Shown here piece by piece: positions 1-8,255 of a stretch of 23,134 bases of DNA (within the stretch, counting starts at the first letter, position 1; the number at the start of each line of letters is the position of its first letter). The stretch is from Symbiodinium natans (taxonomy: Eukaryota > Sar > Dinophyceae > Suessiales > Symbiodiniaceae). A program made the translations under genes and the position numbers. Location of the stretch: the NCBI GenBank assembly GCA_905221605.1, contig CAJNDS010000699.1, positions 64,001-87,134 on the forward strand, given 5' to 3'. Below the pieces are notes generated by a model. That model saw nothing but the letters and a program-made list of their open reading frames with translations, searched no databases and was not told where the DNA came from.

Positions 1-126
1 AACGCAAGGTAGGGCCCTGGGATACTTTCCTAAACCCTGAACAGGTATCCCTAAGTTAGGGCTCAGGATCGGATGGCTCAAGGATCGAAAGGGGTTCAGC
101 CACGACGCACCCGACAGGCTGCCCAG

Positions 127-178
127 TCGACGCTTCTTCGCGCTGGCGCTGTGTCGGCCCTGGTGAGGCTTCTGGGAA
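127..178 (+). CDS. ARM half-repeat exon, first in window
   Basis: Reads STLLRAGAVSALVRLLG, the first half of an armadillo repeat (helix 1 to helix 2, consensus xAIAEAGAIPPLVxLL). Sixteen residues run from the start to the LL pair, exactly the spacing of the better-defined ARM exons downstream. The acceptor could be CCCAG at 126 (giving this start) or ACAG|G at 117, which would add AAQ. The donor is not clear: a GTGAGG at 163 would cut off the LVRLL helix, so the end is approximate. No second half is recognisable in the next kilobase. It may belong to a gene entering from the left, separate from the ARM gene after 3.4 kb. The ARM assignment is fairly safe; the boundaries are not. Confidence 0.55.
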
Positions 179-187
179 GGGGGACTT

Positions 188-236
188 TAGGATCCAGCGT
201 TTAAGGCTTCCTAAACCCTAAACCCTAAACCCTTCA
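188..236. repeat. Telomere-like CCCTAAA/TTTAGGG motifs
   Basis: Imperfect CCCTAAA units are followed by a TTAGGG in the opposite sense. They lie just downstream of the ARM half exon, probably within its intron. Confidence 0.7.
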
Positions 237-323
237 GGGTTAGGGCTTGGGGCCAAAATCCTGAGGGTTTAGAGCTCGTCCTCTGCCTCGACCTGGAGAA
301 CAAATCTAAAACGATTTTGCCCC

Positions 324-419
324 CTGGTTCTTAGTAGGGAATGGGGGAATTAGCTACCTTACATACCCTTCAATTGATTCTGCGAGGTACCGAGTGCCCT
401 CCTTCCTACTAAGAACCAG
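324..419. mobile_element. Short inverted-repeat element (MITE-like), copy 1
   Basis: The ends are inverted copies: CTGGTTCTTAGTAGG at the left and CCTACTAAGAACCAG at the right, 15 bp perfect, closing a 96-bp element. The inner left part GGGAATGGGGGAATTAGC is shared with a similar element at 10631-10736. It has no coding capacity. No target-site duplication is visible at this copy. A non-autonomous DNA transposon remnant is the likely explanation, but a simple hairpin cannot be excluded. Confidence 0.5.
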
Positions 420-912
420 TAAGTTAAGTGGGGTTCTTAAGCCCACCGCTTCAATGTCACATGCTTTGGCCACGGCCTCATAGTGCGGCGCCCTTACATA
501 TGAGGCCCCCCCGAAAAGGAAACCTTACTGTTAGGCGATGTTACCAGCAGCCCTAGACATCGAGAACTAGACCCTAAACCCCTTGCAAGGAACGGAGCGT
601 AGGGTGCCGGATTCCACTTGCCTTAGTAGGGTTGTGGGTTTGGGGGTTTAAGATTCGGAGAGTCTACGGCCAAAGGCTGGTTTTAGGCTTGGGTTGCTTC
701 GGATTGGAGGTTGAGGGTTTGCAGTTGCCGACATGATTGGCACAAATCGGCGCTGTTTTGGCTTCACCTGCATGCTTGTGAATGCGCCATTCAGGGCCTC
801 ACTTGCTCCAGACAGGTAAGAAGGTTTCAGGTTCGGGGCTTTGTAGACAGCAGGGAGCAACCAGACATCAAGTACCAACTGTCTAAGCAACGGCCTTGGC
901 CTTGATTGATGC
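420..912. other. Non-coding or unassigned
   Basis: Mixed sequence without a convincing exon. A GTAAGA donor-like site follows a short open stretch ending CTCCAGACAG at 816, which could be the end of an unrecognised exon. A few TTTAGGG-like motifs occur near 640-720. Confidence 0.4.
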
Positions 913-925
913 ATGCGTACAACGC

Positions 926-1107
926 AGTATACCGTGAGACACGGACATAAGCTGGATGTGTTCACCAATGCTACTTGTGAAGAGCCAGACGATGAGGCCT
1001 ATATCCTCAAACCCGAACCATACACCAGCAGCCTGAAGCCTTGCTCTATCTATACTGTACACACATGGCGCGCGATTTCGAGCAATGATGAGGAAGGCTC
1101 TATCTGA
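926..1107 (+). CDS. Possible exon, unknown protein (very tentative)
   Basis: An open stretch of about 60 codons with balanced composition: YTVRHGHKLDVFTNATCEEP, then acidic and proline-containing sequence, two cysteines and stop TGA. Unlike the surrounding DNA it is not built from telomere-like motifs, and it follows an AACGCAG acceptor-like site. I recognise no domain. It lies upstream of the Cys-rich membrane protein exons on the same strand and could be part of that protein's outer region, but no splice path is demonstrated. It may equally be a chance frame. Confidence 0.22.
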
Positions 1108-1407
1108 GCTTGGCTCGCGAGGTCAGGAATCAGGAATAGATGGGTCGCAAGGGGTTCATGGGGCTACGGCTAGGCCATTCTGACTTCTGAATCCAGGCCC
1201 GAAGGAAAGAAAGAGTCCTCAAAGGAGTGGCACTAGACCCTCCTACCGTAAAGGCATGGAGACCTGAAAGTCTCGGCACTGCCTCTCAGCACCCGATACG
1301 CCAGATCCGACAACCCTGAAGGCCTTAAGGTGTGAGGACATTCGTGTTTTTTAGGATGTTGAACTTAGCACAAGTCTCAAGTCCGAACCGAACACATTGG
1401 GAATGCG

Positions 1408-1566
1408 GTGCTGCTTGCAGGGAGCAGTGTTCTCATACTTCGCTTCGTGAAGTGGGATGAGTTTCAGGGTTTGGGGTTCCAAAGTCCCATAAATCTTGCG
1501 GAGAAACTAGCAGCCATGGGTCGAGCTGTTTGGGCCTCTGGCCCTCCGGATGTCGAGTGCTTTGGA
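1408..1566 (+). CDS. Degenerate ARM-like stretch (tentative)
   Basis: One open frame reads LLAGSSVLILRFVKWDE and, further on, LAEKLAAMGRAVWASGPPDV. The first part lines up without gaps with the AGAVPPLVRLLE half of an ARM repeat. The second resembles VQEQAAGALRNLA. About ten extra residues separate the halves, as also seen at 10034-10207. Identity is low, so this may be a diverged repeat or coincidence in a short open frame. Confidence 0.27.
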
Positions 1567-1765
1567 AAAGGTGCCCCAAGCCCTAAGAAGAATGGATGAA
1601 TCAGAAGGAAACCGGGAAAGACGACTTACAAGTACGTCATAGTAGTCCGCTTGATTGGTCAGTACATACGTACAATGTTGAAACCACACACGCACATACA
1701 CTACAGGGCTTTGGGCTCGAAAGCTTCAAGGCATAGCACGTTGGGCCTTCAGAGACTTAGGTTTT

Positions 1766-2184
1766 GTGGGGGTCTGCCAGGCGGGCGCGCAAGTCCCCTC
1801 GAGAAATGCTGCTGCCGCTGCTACTGCTTTCTGGTCATCCTGGTACTGGCCCCGTGGTGCAGTTAAGTTTTGCTTGAAGCGCCAAAAGCTGGGCCCCAGC
1901 TCTAGTAGCCCAAGCCCCGCCACCCCTGAAGTTTCCTGCTTGAAGTTTTCGGCAAAATTGAGCAGCAGTCGTAGCGGCAAGCTGTTGTCGTTGTTGTTTG
2001 AAGGTTTGCGGGGGGGATCAGTCAGGATTGGGGGCATAGAACTGACTGAGGTCGCATCCGGGCTTTTCATCGCCATGGGTGCCATGAAGGATTTGACCAT
2101 GGACGGCAATAGCACGGACTCTCGCCTGCCACGCGGAGAGGGTCGTACAGTGGCTAGTATACCCAGCAACCCTGTCTTCAGAAA
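1766..2184 (+). CDS. Open frame before a good GT donor; unknown protein
   Basis: About 139 codons stay open on the + strand and run into AGAAA|GTAAGC at 2185, a strong-looking donor. A 43-nt gap then leads to the acceptor of the Cys-rich exon. The reading includes SRNAAAAATAF, a Ser-rich segment and GGIELTEVASGLFIAMGAMK. The phase at the donor (2) does not match the Cys-rich frame at 2228, so either this frame is wrong or only a short piece before the donor is used. A 166-codon frame is also open on the opposite strand over the same bases, which weakens the case. No domain recognised. Confidence 0.25.
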
Positions 2185-2227
2185 GTAAGCTGGGGAATAA
2201 TTAACAACCTTGGTCCGCACTTGCAAG

Positions 2228-2503
2228 GATTGGGATCAGCAATGGACCTTCGACTCCAGTGGCAAAGGCATACTGGCGCTCACTTTGGGATGTTGCGTCG
2301 GCGGCCTTGCATGTTGCCTATGCTGCGTGCCCGTGTGCTACGCGGAGTGCGCCAGCAAAGAGATGAGGCATGCCTGGGGGCAGGAGTGCTCCAAGTGCAC
2401 CCGATGCTGCTCGAAGTGCTGGTGCTGCTGCTGCTGCGTGGTGTGCTTCAACTGCTGTGACTACTACTGCTGCCGGAGGCGGGGGCGGAGCGATTCGCCT
2501 CAA
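2228..2503 (+). CDS. Cys-rich single-pass membrane protein, inner exon
   Basis: After the acceptor ACTTGCAAG|G the frame reads DWDQQWTFDSSGK, then a hydrophobic membrane segment (residues about 14-38, GILALTLGCCVGGLACCLCC and onward). A cytosolic-looking tail packed with cysteines follows (ECSKCTRCCSKCWCC, FNCCDYYCC) and ends RRRGRSD. I count about 23 Cys in 92 residues. Third codon positions are rich in G/C, unlike the flanks. The Cys clusters beside a membrane segment suggest palmitoylation or metal binding, but that is inference. The 3' end is chosen at CCTCAA|GCACCT, a GC donor in phase 0 that joins the next exon in frame; AAG|GACATG at 2514 is another option. Beyond this the frame runs into an ATA/GTA microsatellite. 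I do not recognise the family. Upstream exons are not resolved. Confidence 0.5.
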
Positions 2504-2548
2504 GCACCTAAGGACATGGGCCGACGAAAGCTTGCTGCGAGCACAAAG

Positions 2549-2597
2549 TGCATAATAATAAAAATAGTAGTAGTAATAATAATAACAATAATTCAAC
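2549..2597. repeat. AT-rich microsatellite (AATA/AGTA/AATAAC)
   Basis: Imperfect trinucleotide run inside the inferred intron between the two Cys-rich protein exons. Confidence 0.7.
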
Positions 2598-2657
2598 CAC
2601 AACACAACCCGAAACAAATCCTGCACACCCATTTGCCCAGCCCCAGCCCGACTTGAG

Positions 2658-2741
2658 GAGCGTTACGTGCCCCGGCTGGATCCCTATGAGACACCGAAGA
2701 TGCCAGACATGGTCGAAATGGGCCAGGCGGCAACTCTCTGA
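2658..2741 (+). CDS. Cys-rich membrane protein, last exon
   Basis: Acceptor CTTGAG|G is followed in phase 0 by 27 codons starting ERYVPRLDPYETPKMPDM and closed by TGA. The peptide is polar and acidic with tyrosines, typical of a short cytosolic C-terminus, and follows naturally from the basic RRRGRSD end of the preceding exon. The intron between them would be about 154 nt and start with GC or GA. This assignment depends on the upstream exon being real; the YETP-type tail makes it more plausible than a chance frame. Confidence 0.42.
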   Translation, partial: ERYVPRLDPYETPKMPDMVEMGQAATL

Positions 2742-3479
2742 GAGAAGCTTCTAGGTCTCTTCAGAAGCCAGCACCTTCCCTTTCAAATCAGAAGCATGGT
2801 GGATAGGGTTCTAGGGCTCAGGGGACGAGACAAGTTCTCTAACTTTTGTGTGCTTGGGGTTATGACTGATGCAGCCTGCTGGTGTCCCTTGCTGGAGCGT
2901 CCAAAGAGGCTGGCTTGCATTCAAGAGCAACGGTAGTTAGGGTTTAGGGTTTAGAGTTATTGCAGTCATCAGCGCTAGTAAGATTAACTTTGAAAAATAG
3001 GATATATGAACATTATCATTCGGAATGGCGGAAGGACTGACTTGGAGCCGCTCCAGCGTCAGCATGCTTTCTTCGGTAGCGTGCCATTCAATGGGCGTGG
3101 CTTCTGTGCGCTCATTGTATCGGATGGAGGGGCAGGGCATGGCCTCAACTCAACCCCAAAAGCAGGTACCAGAGCCGTAAACCTGCCCTGAAGCTCAGAA
3201 ACCCCGATTCTCTCGGTTGCATCCTTCGAGGTTCTTTCTAGGTTTAGGGTTTAGGGTTTAGGGTTTAGGGTTTAGGGTTTAGGGTTTAGGGTTTAGGGTT
3301 TAGGGTTTAGGGTTGCACTTGGGTTTGCAGGCTCAAGTCTTAAGTTTTATAAGGCCAAGAGCTGCTAAACGGCTGATTTTTCTTAGCTCCGAGACCCGAA
3401 TCCCTAAAGTCCTATACCTTTAAACCGATCCGCAAACCTTGAAACGACCCGGCTTGTTCTTAGGGGCCCTTTGTTACAG
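2742..3479. other. Spacer, no supported gene
   Basis: Presumed 3' flank of the Cys-rich gene. It contains scattered TTTAGGG motifs at 2938-2955 and the long telomere-like array at 3243-3314. A short reading LLVSLAGASKEAGLHSRA after an acceptor-like GCAG near 2871 resembles the LVxLL part of an ARM repeat but is too short to call. Confidence 0.5.
3243..3314. repeat. Telomere-like array (TTTAGGG)10
   Basis: Ten uninterrupted TTTAGGG units, the longest perfect interstitial telomere-like array in the window. It has plant/dinoflagellate-type sequence and sits inside chromosome sequence, not at an end. Confidence 0.95.
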
Positions 3480-3637
3480 CCAACAACTACGATGCAGATC
3501 AAAGCTCGTCCCAGTCCACTCGCAGTTGCTGCTTGACACGCTTGTGGTGTGTACATGTAGCTCGGAAGCAGGGGCTTCTGAAAGTGTGGCCGCGTTGCAG
3601 TTCCTCTTCCACGTGCCCCTAACGGAGGCAGAGACAA
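3480..3637 (+). CDS. Diverged ARM repeat (tentative)
   Basis: After TTGTTACAG the frame reads QQLRCRSKLVPVHSQLLLDT, comparable to an ARM first half (xxGALVPLVxLLLD). It continues to EAGASESVAALQFLFHVPL, comparable to the second half VREEAAAALGNLVFYN found at 10817. It stays open throughout and ends before a GT (ACAA|GTCCTA). A tiny intron between the halves (around 3543-3570) is possible. If real it is the first unit of the ARM gene on this strand; sequence identity is low. Confidence 0.35.
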
Positions 3638-3799
3638 GTCCTAGAATCATGAAAGACACCCTAAGCTACCCCTAAACTCTGAAGCCCCTAAGACCTAAGC
3701 CGCCCCTAAGACCTAAGACCCAAGCCCCGAAACCCTGAACTCTAAGCTACCTCTGAATCTCAAGTCCACCGACCATCTTAGCTCCGGAGCCCTGCCATC

Positions 3800-4090
3800 T
3801 CAGAGAACCAAAAAACTGAAGGTCTTTTTACTTCTTATAGTAATATTCCAAATTACTATGTGAATGTTATATAGCACTACACTACAATCATACAACATGA
3901 AGACTATGCGAACGTAAAACATCTTGAAATTTGTATAATGACAGCATAAAAACGAAATAAAAACACTAGCAATAGTAACAATAGTTAGAATAATGAGTCG
4001 TAATAGTACTGGTAAAAAGGAGAATATGGTCACAGAATCATATATTAGGAATATTTATACATCTAATATTAATACCAAGGTTATCTGCGT
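3800..4090. other. AT-rich segment without gene
   Basis: Markedly AT-rich compared with its surroundings (many AATA, TAGTAA, ATATT words). It has no ARM-like reading and no telomere motifs. It may be an inserted element or an intron core; nothing more can be said. Confidence 0.5.
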
Positions 4091-4181
4091 ATGATCCTTA
4101 TACAACGATAAGATCCACCTACCCAAGTAGTAGATGGGCCCCCAACTTGGGCTTTGAGGGTCATTGTTGAACCAAGGGCTT

Positions 4182-4220
4182 CCTAAACCCTAAACCCTGA
4201 ACCCTAAACCCTAAACCCTA
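4182..4220. repeat. Telomere-like CCCTAAA array
   Basis: About five CCCTAAA units, one altered to CCCTGAA. TTTAGGG units of opposite orientation follow at 4321-4343. Confidence 0.9.
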
Positions 4221-4573
4221 TCATCGCTCTCCGGAGTGGCGCACGTGCGCGTCTCCAGGCTGTGAATCCCACAGCTGCCCTTCGACTAAAGGGGTGATGT
4301 TCTTGGGTTCCAGATGGTTGGGGTTTAGGGTTTAGGGTTTAGGCTTTGGGATTAGGGCTTCGGATGGTCTAGGGAGATACTTTAGGGTTGAGGGTTCTAG
4401 GGGGTATTTAAAGGGGTAAAGGTCTGGGAACTCGCAAACCCGATAGTTTCAAGACCTCAAGGAGAGGTGATAGCAACGGTTAGGTTTTCAGAGATCTGGG
4501 AAGACGTACAAAGAGTCAGATAGCTAGGCCAGAAAGCCTCAACGTTGAAACCTGGGTGATGACTTCCTTGCAG

Positions 4574-4609
4574 GGTGCTCTTGTGGGTCTGGCGAATCTG
4601 GGCAATCAA
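4574..4609 (+). CDS. ARM second-half exon (short)
   Basis: TTGCAG|GGT opens a 12-codon reading GALVGLANLGNQ, followed by GTCATG as donor. It matches the end of an ARM second half (AAGALxNLAxxNQ) and ends after NQ in phase 0, exactly where the clear second-half exons end (9694, 10889, 12586). No matching first half is seen upstream, and the unit is shorter than usual, so it may be a remnant. Confidence 0.45.
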
Positions 4610-4859
4610 GTCATGTAGTCGGTATGAAGCCTAGAACCCCATATATCGACAGTGGATTATTCTTGTTATATCTGACAAGGAAGCCAAGAACCCCATAGAC
4701 ATGAAAGATGATTATTGGTATAGATGAAACCCAAGAACCTCAGAGATCTGCGATTTGGGAAACCTCAAATCCGTGTCACCTCGTGGGTTCGGCACTCGAA
4801 GCCTGAGAGACCCAACCAAGTGTCGGAAAAAAAAAAACAAGAAGTCGCCAGGGTTGCGT

Positions 4860-4945
4860 GTTTAGATTTAAGGGTTTAGGGTTAAGGGTTTAGGGTTTAG
4901 GGTTAAGTGTTTAGGGTTCAGGGTTAAGGTTTTAGGGTTTAGGGT
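4860..4945. repeat. Degenerate TTTAGGG array
   Basis: About eleven heptamer-like units with substitutions (TTAAGGG, TTCAGGG, TTAAGTG) interspersed among perfect TTTAGGG. Confidence 0.85.
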
Positions 4946-5657
4946 GGGTTTTGCGTTTTCTGCCCCTAAGAGGGGCGACCTTGGCGGCCTTCACAGCCAT
5001 CACCCGCAGCCCAGAAGCTCCGAACCCCACACCTTAGACCCTCCCAAACAACAAGGCCCTCTGCAGGGGTCCCTTATGGTCCCTCCAAAGTCCGACAAAA
5101 AAACCAAAAACAAACCTATTCTAATTACTCAGGCCCTTATATTAGACGGGCGGCGACCGGCGGCCCTCAGGCCCTAACACCCAAGAGCCCGAAACCCTGA
5201 TACCCTGAGCTCCATGCCTAAGCCATAGGTGTCTAGGGTCCACTTGAGTTCTAGCTAGTCTCGTAGTACTGTGCTTTCCCTCTTGGTTTTTCTAACAAAA
5301 CCTCGTTCTTTGCCCTAAAACTTCAAAGGCCCCCCCAAGCCCCAAAGCCTACATCGAGCATCCCAAAAACCTGACACTAAAACCCTAAGCCCCTAACCCA
5401 CCAAGGAGTTCCGAGTTGGAAGTTCTTGCGTAATATTGGGGTCGGAATAATTGCTAGTAGCCTTCCCCGGGGACCCTTTCTATATGTACTACAATAACCC
5501 CCCCCCCCCCCCCCCCAACAAAAAAAGAATATTGAGGCCCCTATATTAAGCGATGGAAACGCCTAGAAGACAGAAGCCCTCCTCAACAGCATGGCCCTGA
5601 TAACCCCAGACCCCAAACCCCAAACGCCAAACAGCCCTCATTCCCCAAGCCTTCACT

Positions 5658-5694
5658 CCCTAAACCCTAAACCCTAAACCCTAAACCCTAAACC
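5658..5694. repeat. Telomere-like CCCTAAA array
   Basis: Five perfect CCCTAAA units. Confidence 0.9.
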
Positions 5695-5708
5695 CCTCAT
5701 TTCGGGAG

Positions 5709-5745
5709 GCTGCTTGACTCGGACTCCTCCGTGGCAGCCTCAGGA
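5709..5745 (+). CDS. Possible ARM exon fragment
   Basis: Directly after a CCCTAAA array, GGGAG|G opens LLDSDSSVAASG, which fits the end of an ARM first half (LVRLLxSxSxxV). The preceding helix is absent, so this is at best a remnant. Confidence 0.25.
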
Positions 5746-5814
5746 ACCCCACATCCGCCCCCAGCGTCGCGGAGCTTTCGGGGCTCCGGGGGTCTTGAGG
5801 ATCCCGAAACCCGA

Positions 5815-5875
5815 AACCCCAAACCCTAAAACCCTAAACCCCAAACCCCAAACCCCAAACCCTAAACCCTAAACC
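5815..5875. repeat. Degenerate CCCTAAA/CCCCAAA array
   Basis: Alternating CCCTAAA, CCCCAAA and CCCGAAA units, about eight. Confidence 0.85.
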
Positions 5876-6298
5876 AATGCCCATATCCCTAAACCCTCGG
5901 TCCCAGGGTTCAGAGCTGCTTGTTGGGGGCTTTTTTGTTGCGCTTTTTTTTGGTTCCGTGGAGGTTTGGGGCGGGGGCTTCTCTACTCTCTTCCAGTCCA
6001 CGCCCCGGCTCAAAGACGGCGACTCCCAAGAGCCTAAAACATTACCTCTATATAGATATACATGTAGTATATAGGTATTCTTATTTATATATATATATAT
6101 GTATGCTGTATGCTCAATTATTTACACATATGTATATGTAGTTCAATATTTTACTGATTCTTACGACTCCTTATCATGATCATCCTCACATAAGTACAAA
6201 AACACGCCAGCATGATCCCACAATGATCTCCAGGGTGGCTTTCCGCAACCTGTAGCCCCAGCCCTACTACCAGAAACCTCCGGCCTGTGCTGGGGGGG

Positions 6299-6328
6299 TT
6301 TAGGGTTTAGGGTTTAGGGTTTAGGGTT
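6299..6328. repeat. Telomere-like TTTAGGG array
   Basis: Four TTTAGGG units, ending about 35 bp before the acceptor of the next ARM exon. Confidence 0.9.
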
Positions 6329-6364
6329 GCATAAGATCATTCCATTACCTTCTTCTTTGCAGAG

Positions 6365-6444
6365 GTGCCAACAAAGGCTGCAGCGAGCGCGATCCGATCC
6401 TTTTCTGCACTCGGGCTCAGGGCGTGTATAATGGCCGATGTGGG
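6365..6444 (+). CDS. ARM second-half exon
   Basis: A pyrimidine-rich tract TTCTTCTTTGCAGAG|G precedes VPTKAAASAIRSFSALG and then LRACIMADVG. This aligns with the ARM second half and the start of the next repeat (VQEQAAGALRNLA, then NQVAIAEAG). A GG|GTGAAAGT donor follows just before a stop in the same frame. The next first half may be FGMAVWLEAFMSWANSP at 6496-6546 (pattern AGAVPPLVALLxSxSP), but no good acceptor precedes it, so I did not call it separately. Confidence 0.5.
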
Positions 6445-6624
6445 GTGAAAGTCCTTTCGGTTCCATCGACTTCCGTGCCCAAAAATCTTGATTCCTTCGG
6501 GATGGCTGTCTGGCTTGAGGCATTCATGAGTTGGGCGAACTCCCCCCCTAGACCCAACACCTCCACTTCATGTTGTGATGTCTTGCTGGCGCTGGCTTCT
6601 ATGTTTAGAGATCTGGGGCGTCAG

Positions 6625-6691
6625 AGTGTGCAAGTGGGGCCGAGGAAACTTGGCAGCGAATCACAATGCAGCCCAGCTCGCCATCGCGCAG
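6625..6691 (+). CDS. ARM second-half exon, joins 7302
   Basis: GGGCGTCAG|A leads into VCKWGRGNLAANHNAAQLAI and AQ, then the donor CAG|GTGTGA in phase 0. The reading matches ARM helix 3 and the first helix of the next repeat. Spliced to 7302 it gives LAIAQ|AGAITPLIHLL, a perfect continuation of the repeat consensus. This is one of the best exon-exon joins in the window and uses an ordinary GT-AG intron. The upstream junction (one leading base, so phase 2 before it) is unresolved. Confidence 0.65.
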
Positions 6692-7301
6692 GTGTGAATC
6701 TGAAGAGCATCCGGGTGAAGTTTAGGGTTTAGGGTTTAGGGAAGTCTAATCTTCCGGACCTTAGGGCAACCCGAAACCTTTAAACTGGTCAAATTTTCAT
6801 TCCCCAGCATGCGCAGGGAGATGTCGATATATCTTGTTACCAGCGAACTTGTTTGCGAGCGGTGACTGTATCCAGGGTTCACCACATATACTTATAGATG
6901 TGTATATATACCTATATTCTCGATGTGTATTTGTATGTATATATATATATACTTCACTTATTTGTTGTTGTTTGACGTTGATCTGGTCAGCCGTGCGCCA
7001 CCAAACACGGGATGCATCTTCAGAGGGCGCTGAAGCCGAACTTCCATGTCCGACGTCTACCATGACACGCAATGTCACCACAGGTGGCCAGCCCAGCCCG
7101 AAGCCCCACGGTTGAGCGTTCAGGGCCCCTGGAACACGGTGGCCCCTAAACGATGAGATCCTTTTCTTCTTGGCCAAGCCCTGAGTAACAGTGATGCTTT
7201 TGGGCAGTATATACTCCTGCTTTTCCATGACCCTAAACCCTAAACCCGGAACCCCAAACATGGGACCCAGCCCCCCCCACAGACGAGACCCTTCTACACA
7301 G
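6692..7301 (+). other. Inferred GT-AG intron of the ARM gene
   Basis: 610 nt, GTGTGA...CTACACAG|G. Contains TTTAGGG units at 6721-6739 and CCCTAAA at 7231-7244, plus an AT dinucleotide tract near 6935-6950. Longer open frames here are on non-matching phases. Confidence 0.5.
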
Positions 7302-7364
7302 GCCGGGGCCATCACGCCTTTGATTCACCTCCTGGCTCATTCCGACCCGGGGGTCCAATCCCAG
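7302..7364 (+). CDS. ARM first-half exon with GC donor
   Basis: Reads AGAITPLIHLLAHSDPGVQS plus Q (21 codons, phase 0 to phase 0). The following CAG|GCCTCA is taken as a GC donor because joining to 8196 places exactly ten residues between the LL pair and AAAALGNLA, the spacing of the standard 42-residue ARM repeat. Reading on to the next GT (7380) adds SEGH-like residues that break the repeat. The upstream acceptor is CACAG|G. Confidence 0.7.
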
Positions 7365-7718
7365 GCCTCAGAGGGGCACGTGTAGGGTTCAGAGGTTAGG
7401 GTTTTTTGGGTTTGGGATGGGTTTAGGGCTTTAAGACTTCAAGACGTTCAGGCTTTCAGGGGTTTGGGGGTTCGGGGTTCGGAGTTTTGTAAGCTCCGAG
7501 GGGGGGGAGGGGGGAAGAGAGTTGGGGGAGTTGGGGGTCTGAAGGATTGTGGGTTTCTTAGAGCTTGTCAGCAGTTGTGTTCCTAAAGTGTGGAGCTTCA
7601 GGCTTCAGCCAGGCCCAGGGGCGGAAGAGCTTTTGGGATGTTGAGGGTGGCAGTCCCCTTCAGGGTTTAGGGCTTAGGGAGTAGTACTTTTGGGTTTAGG
7701 GTACAGGCACAGGGTACA

Positions 7719-7770
7719 GGGTTTAGGGTTTAGGGTTTAGGGTTTAGGGTTTAGGGTTTAGGGTTTAGGG
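7719..7770. repeat. Telomere-like (TTTAGGG)7 array in intron
   Basis: Seven TTTAGGG units preceded by GGGTACAGG variants, inside the inferred intron 7365-8195. Confidence 0.9.
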
Positions 7771-7852
7771 GTGTTGGACCCTTATGCTCCCAAACCCCAG
7801 CAAGGCTCGAGGGTCCGGAGGTTCCCTCTCCTGCCGTTCATTGAACTACATC

Positions 7853-7945
7853 CCCCTTGGGAATTATATTTTTTATATTTTTTGTTTGTATAAAACCCAA
7901 GAGGATATTGAAAATACTCATTTTCATTAGGGTTCTAAGGGGAGT
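7853..7945. repeat. Dispersed repeat, copy 1
   Basis: A segment from TTGGGAATTATATTTTT to TTAGGGTTCTAAGGGGAG resembles 10512-10590 in word order (GGGAATTA, AAGxGxATxTTGAA, TTTTCA, GGGTTCTAAGGG). Probably an old non-coding mobile repeat within ARM introns. Confidence 0.4.
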
Positions 7946-8082
7946 ATAGAACTGAAGCTCCCCCCAGACCTACAGCTTCAAAGAGCTTCTCGGGCTTCGG
8001 ATCTCCCGAGTCTCTAAGCCCTAAAACCCAGAAGGGTTTATGAAAAACAAGTATAAAGGTAAAGAACATATTTTTTCAAATA

Positions 8083-8166
8083 AAAAATAGAACAGCAAAT
8101 AAAAACTTAAAGAATCTATTTTTCAAAAATTAGAAAAATAGAACAGCAAATGGAAACTTAAGAACC
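8083..8166. repeat. Short AT-rich direct duplication
   Basis: AAAATAGAACAGCAAAT followed by an AAACTTAA(A)GAA phrase occurs twice, about 50 bp apart. AT-rich, non-coding, inside the intron. Confidence 0.65.
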
Positions 8167-8195
8167 TTGAACTGAACATCGCGCTAAAACTCCAG

Positions 8196-8255
8196 GCAGC
8201 CGCAGCACTGGGGAACTTGGCCGGAGACAACTCCGAGAACCACTTTGATAAGCAG
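8196..8255 (+). CDS. ARM second-half exon
   Basis: ACTCCAG|G opens AAAALGNLAGDNSENHFDKQ, a textbook ARM third helix (consensus AAGALRNLAxxNxENQ). Phase 0 at the start agrees with the preceding exon. The end is uncertain: CAG|GCGCCG gives the stated end, while TTT|GATAAG at 8247 would fit the next exon (which begins MTIAQAGA) with only one extra residue. The frame meets TGA shortly after, so the exon must end about here. Confidence 0.65.

Larger units (their letters stand above)
4610..6364. other. Intron or spacer rich in telomere-like motifs
   Basis: No firm exon. Holds telomere-like tracts at 4860-4945, 5658-5694 and 5815-5875, a C16-type homopolymer at 5499-5516, an AT microsatellite near 6085-6100 and three loosely similar phrases around AAGAACCCCA/CCAAGAACCTCA at 4630-4745. 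A short ARM-like reading LLDSDSSVAAS begins after GGGAG|G at 5709. Confidence 0.5.

Noticed and set aside
70-95. Relict dinoflagellate spliced-leader sequence (TGGCTCAAG)
   Set aside because: Only nine bases match the end of the known leader; similar words occur by chance and within the LRR exons (GGCTCAAGGACTG).
1726-2226. 166-codon - strand open frame
   Set aside because: Overlaps an open + strand frame, has no recognisable domain, and the clear Cys-rich exon just downstream is on the + strand.
3243-3314. A true chromosome end
   Set aside because: Only ten units, internal, with unique sequence and both orientations of the motif nearby throughout the window.
3404-3637. - strand open frame of 77 codons
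   Set aside because: No domain; a + strand ARM-like reading is the better explanation.
6797-7315. 172-codon - strand open frame
   Set aside because: Covers the well-supported ARM exon 7302-7364 on the other strand and runs through AT microsatellite and CCCTAAA units.
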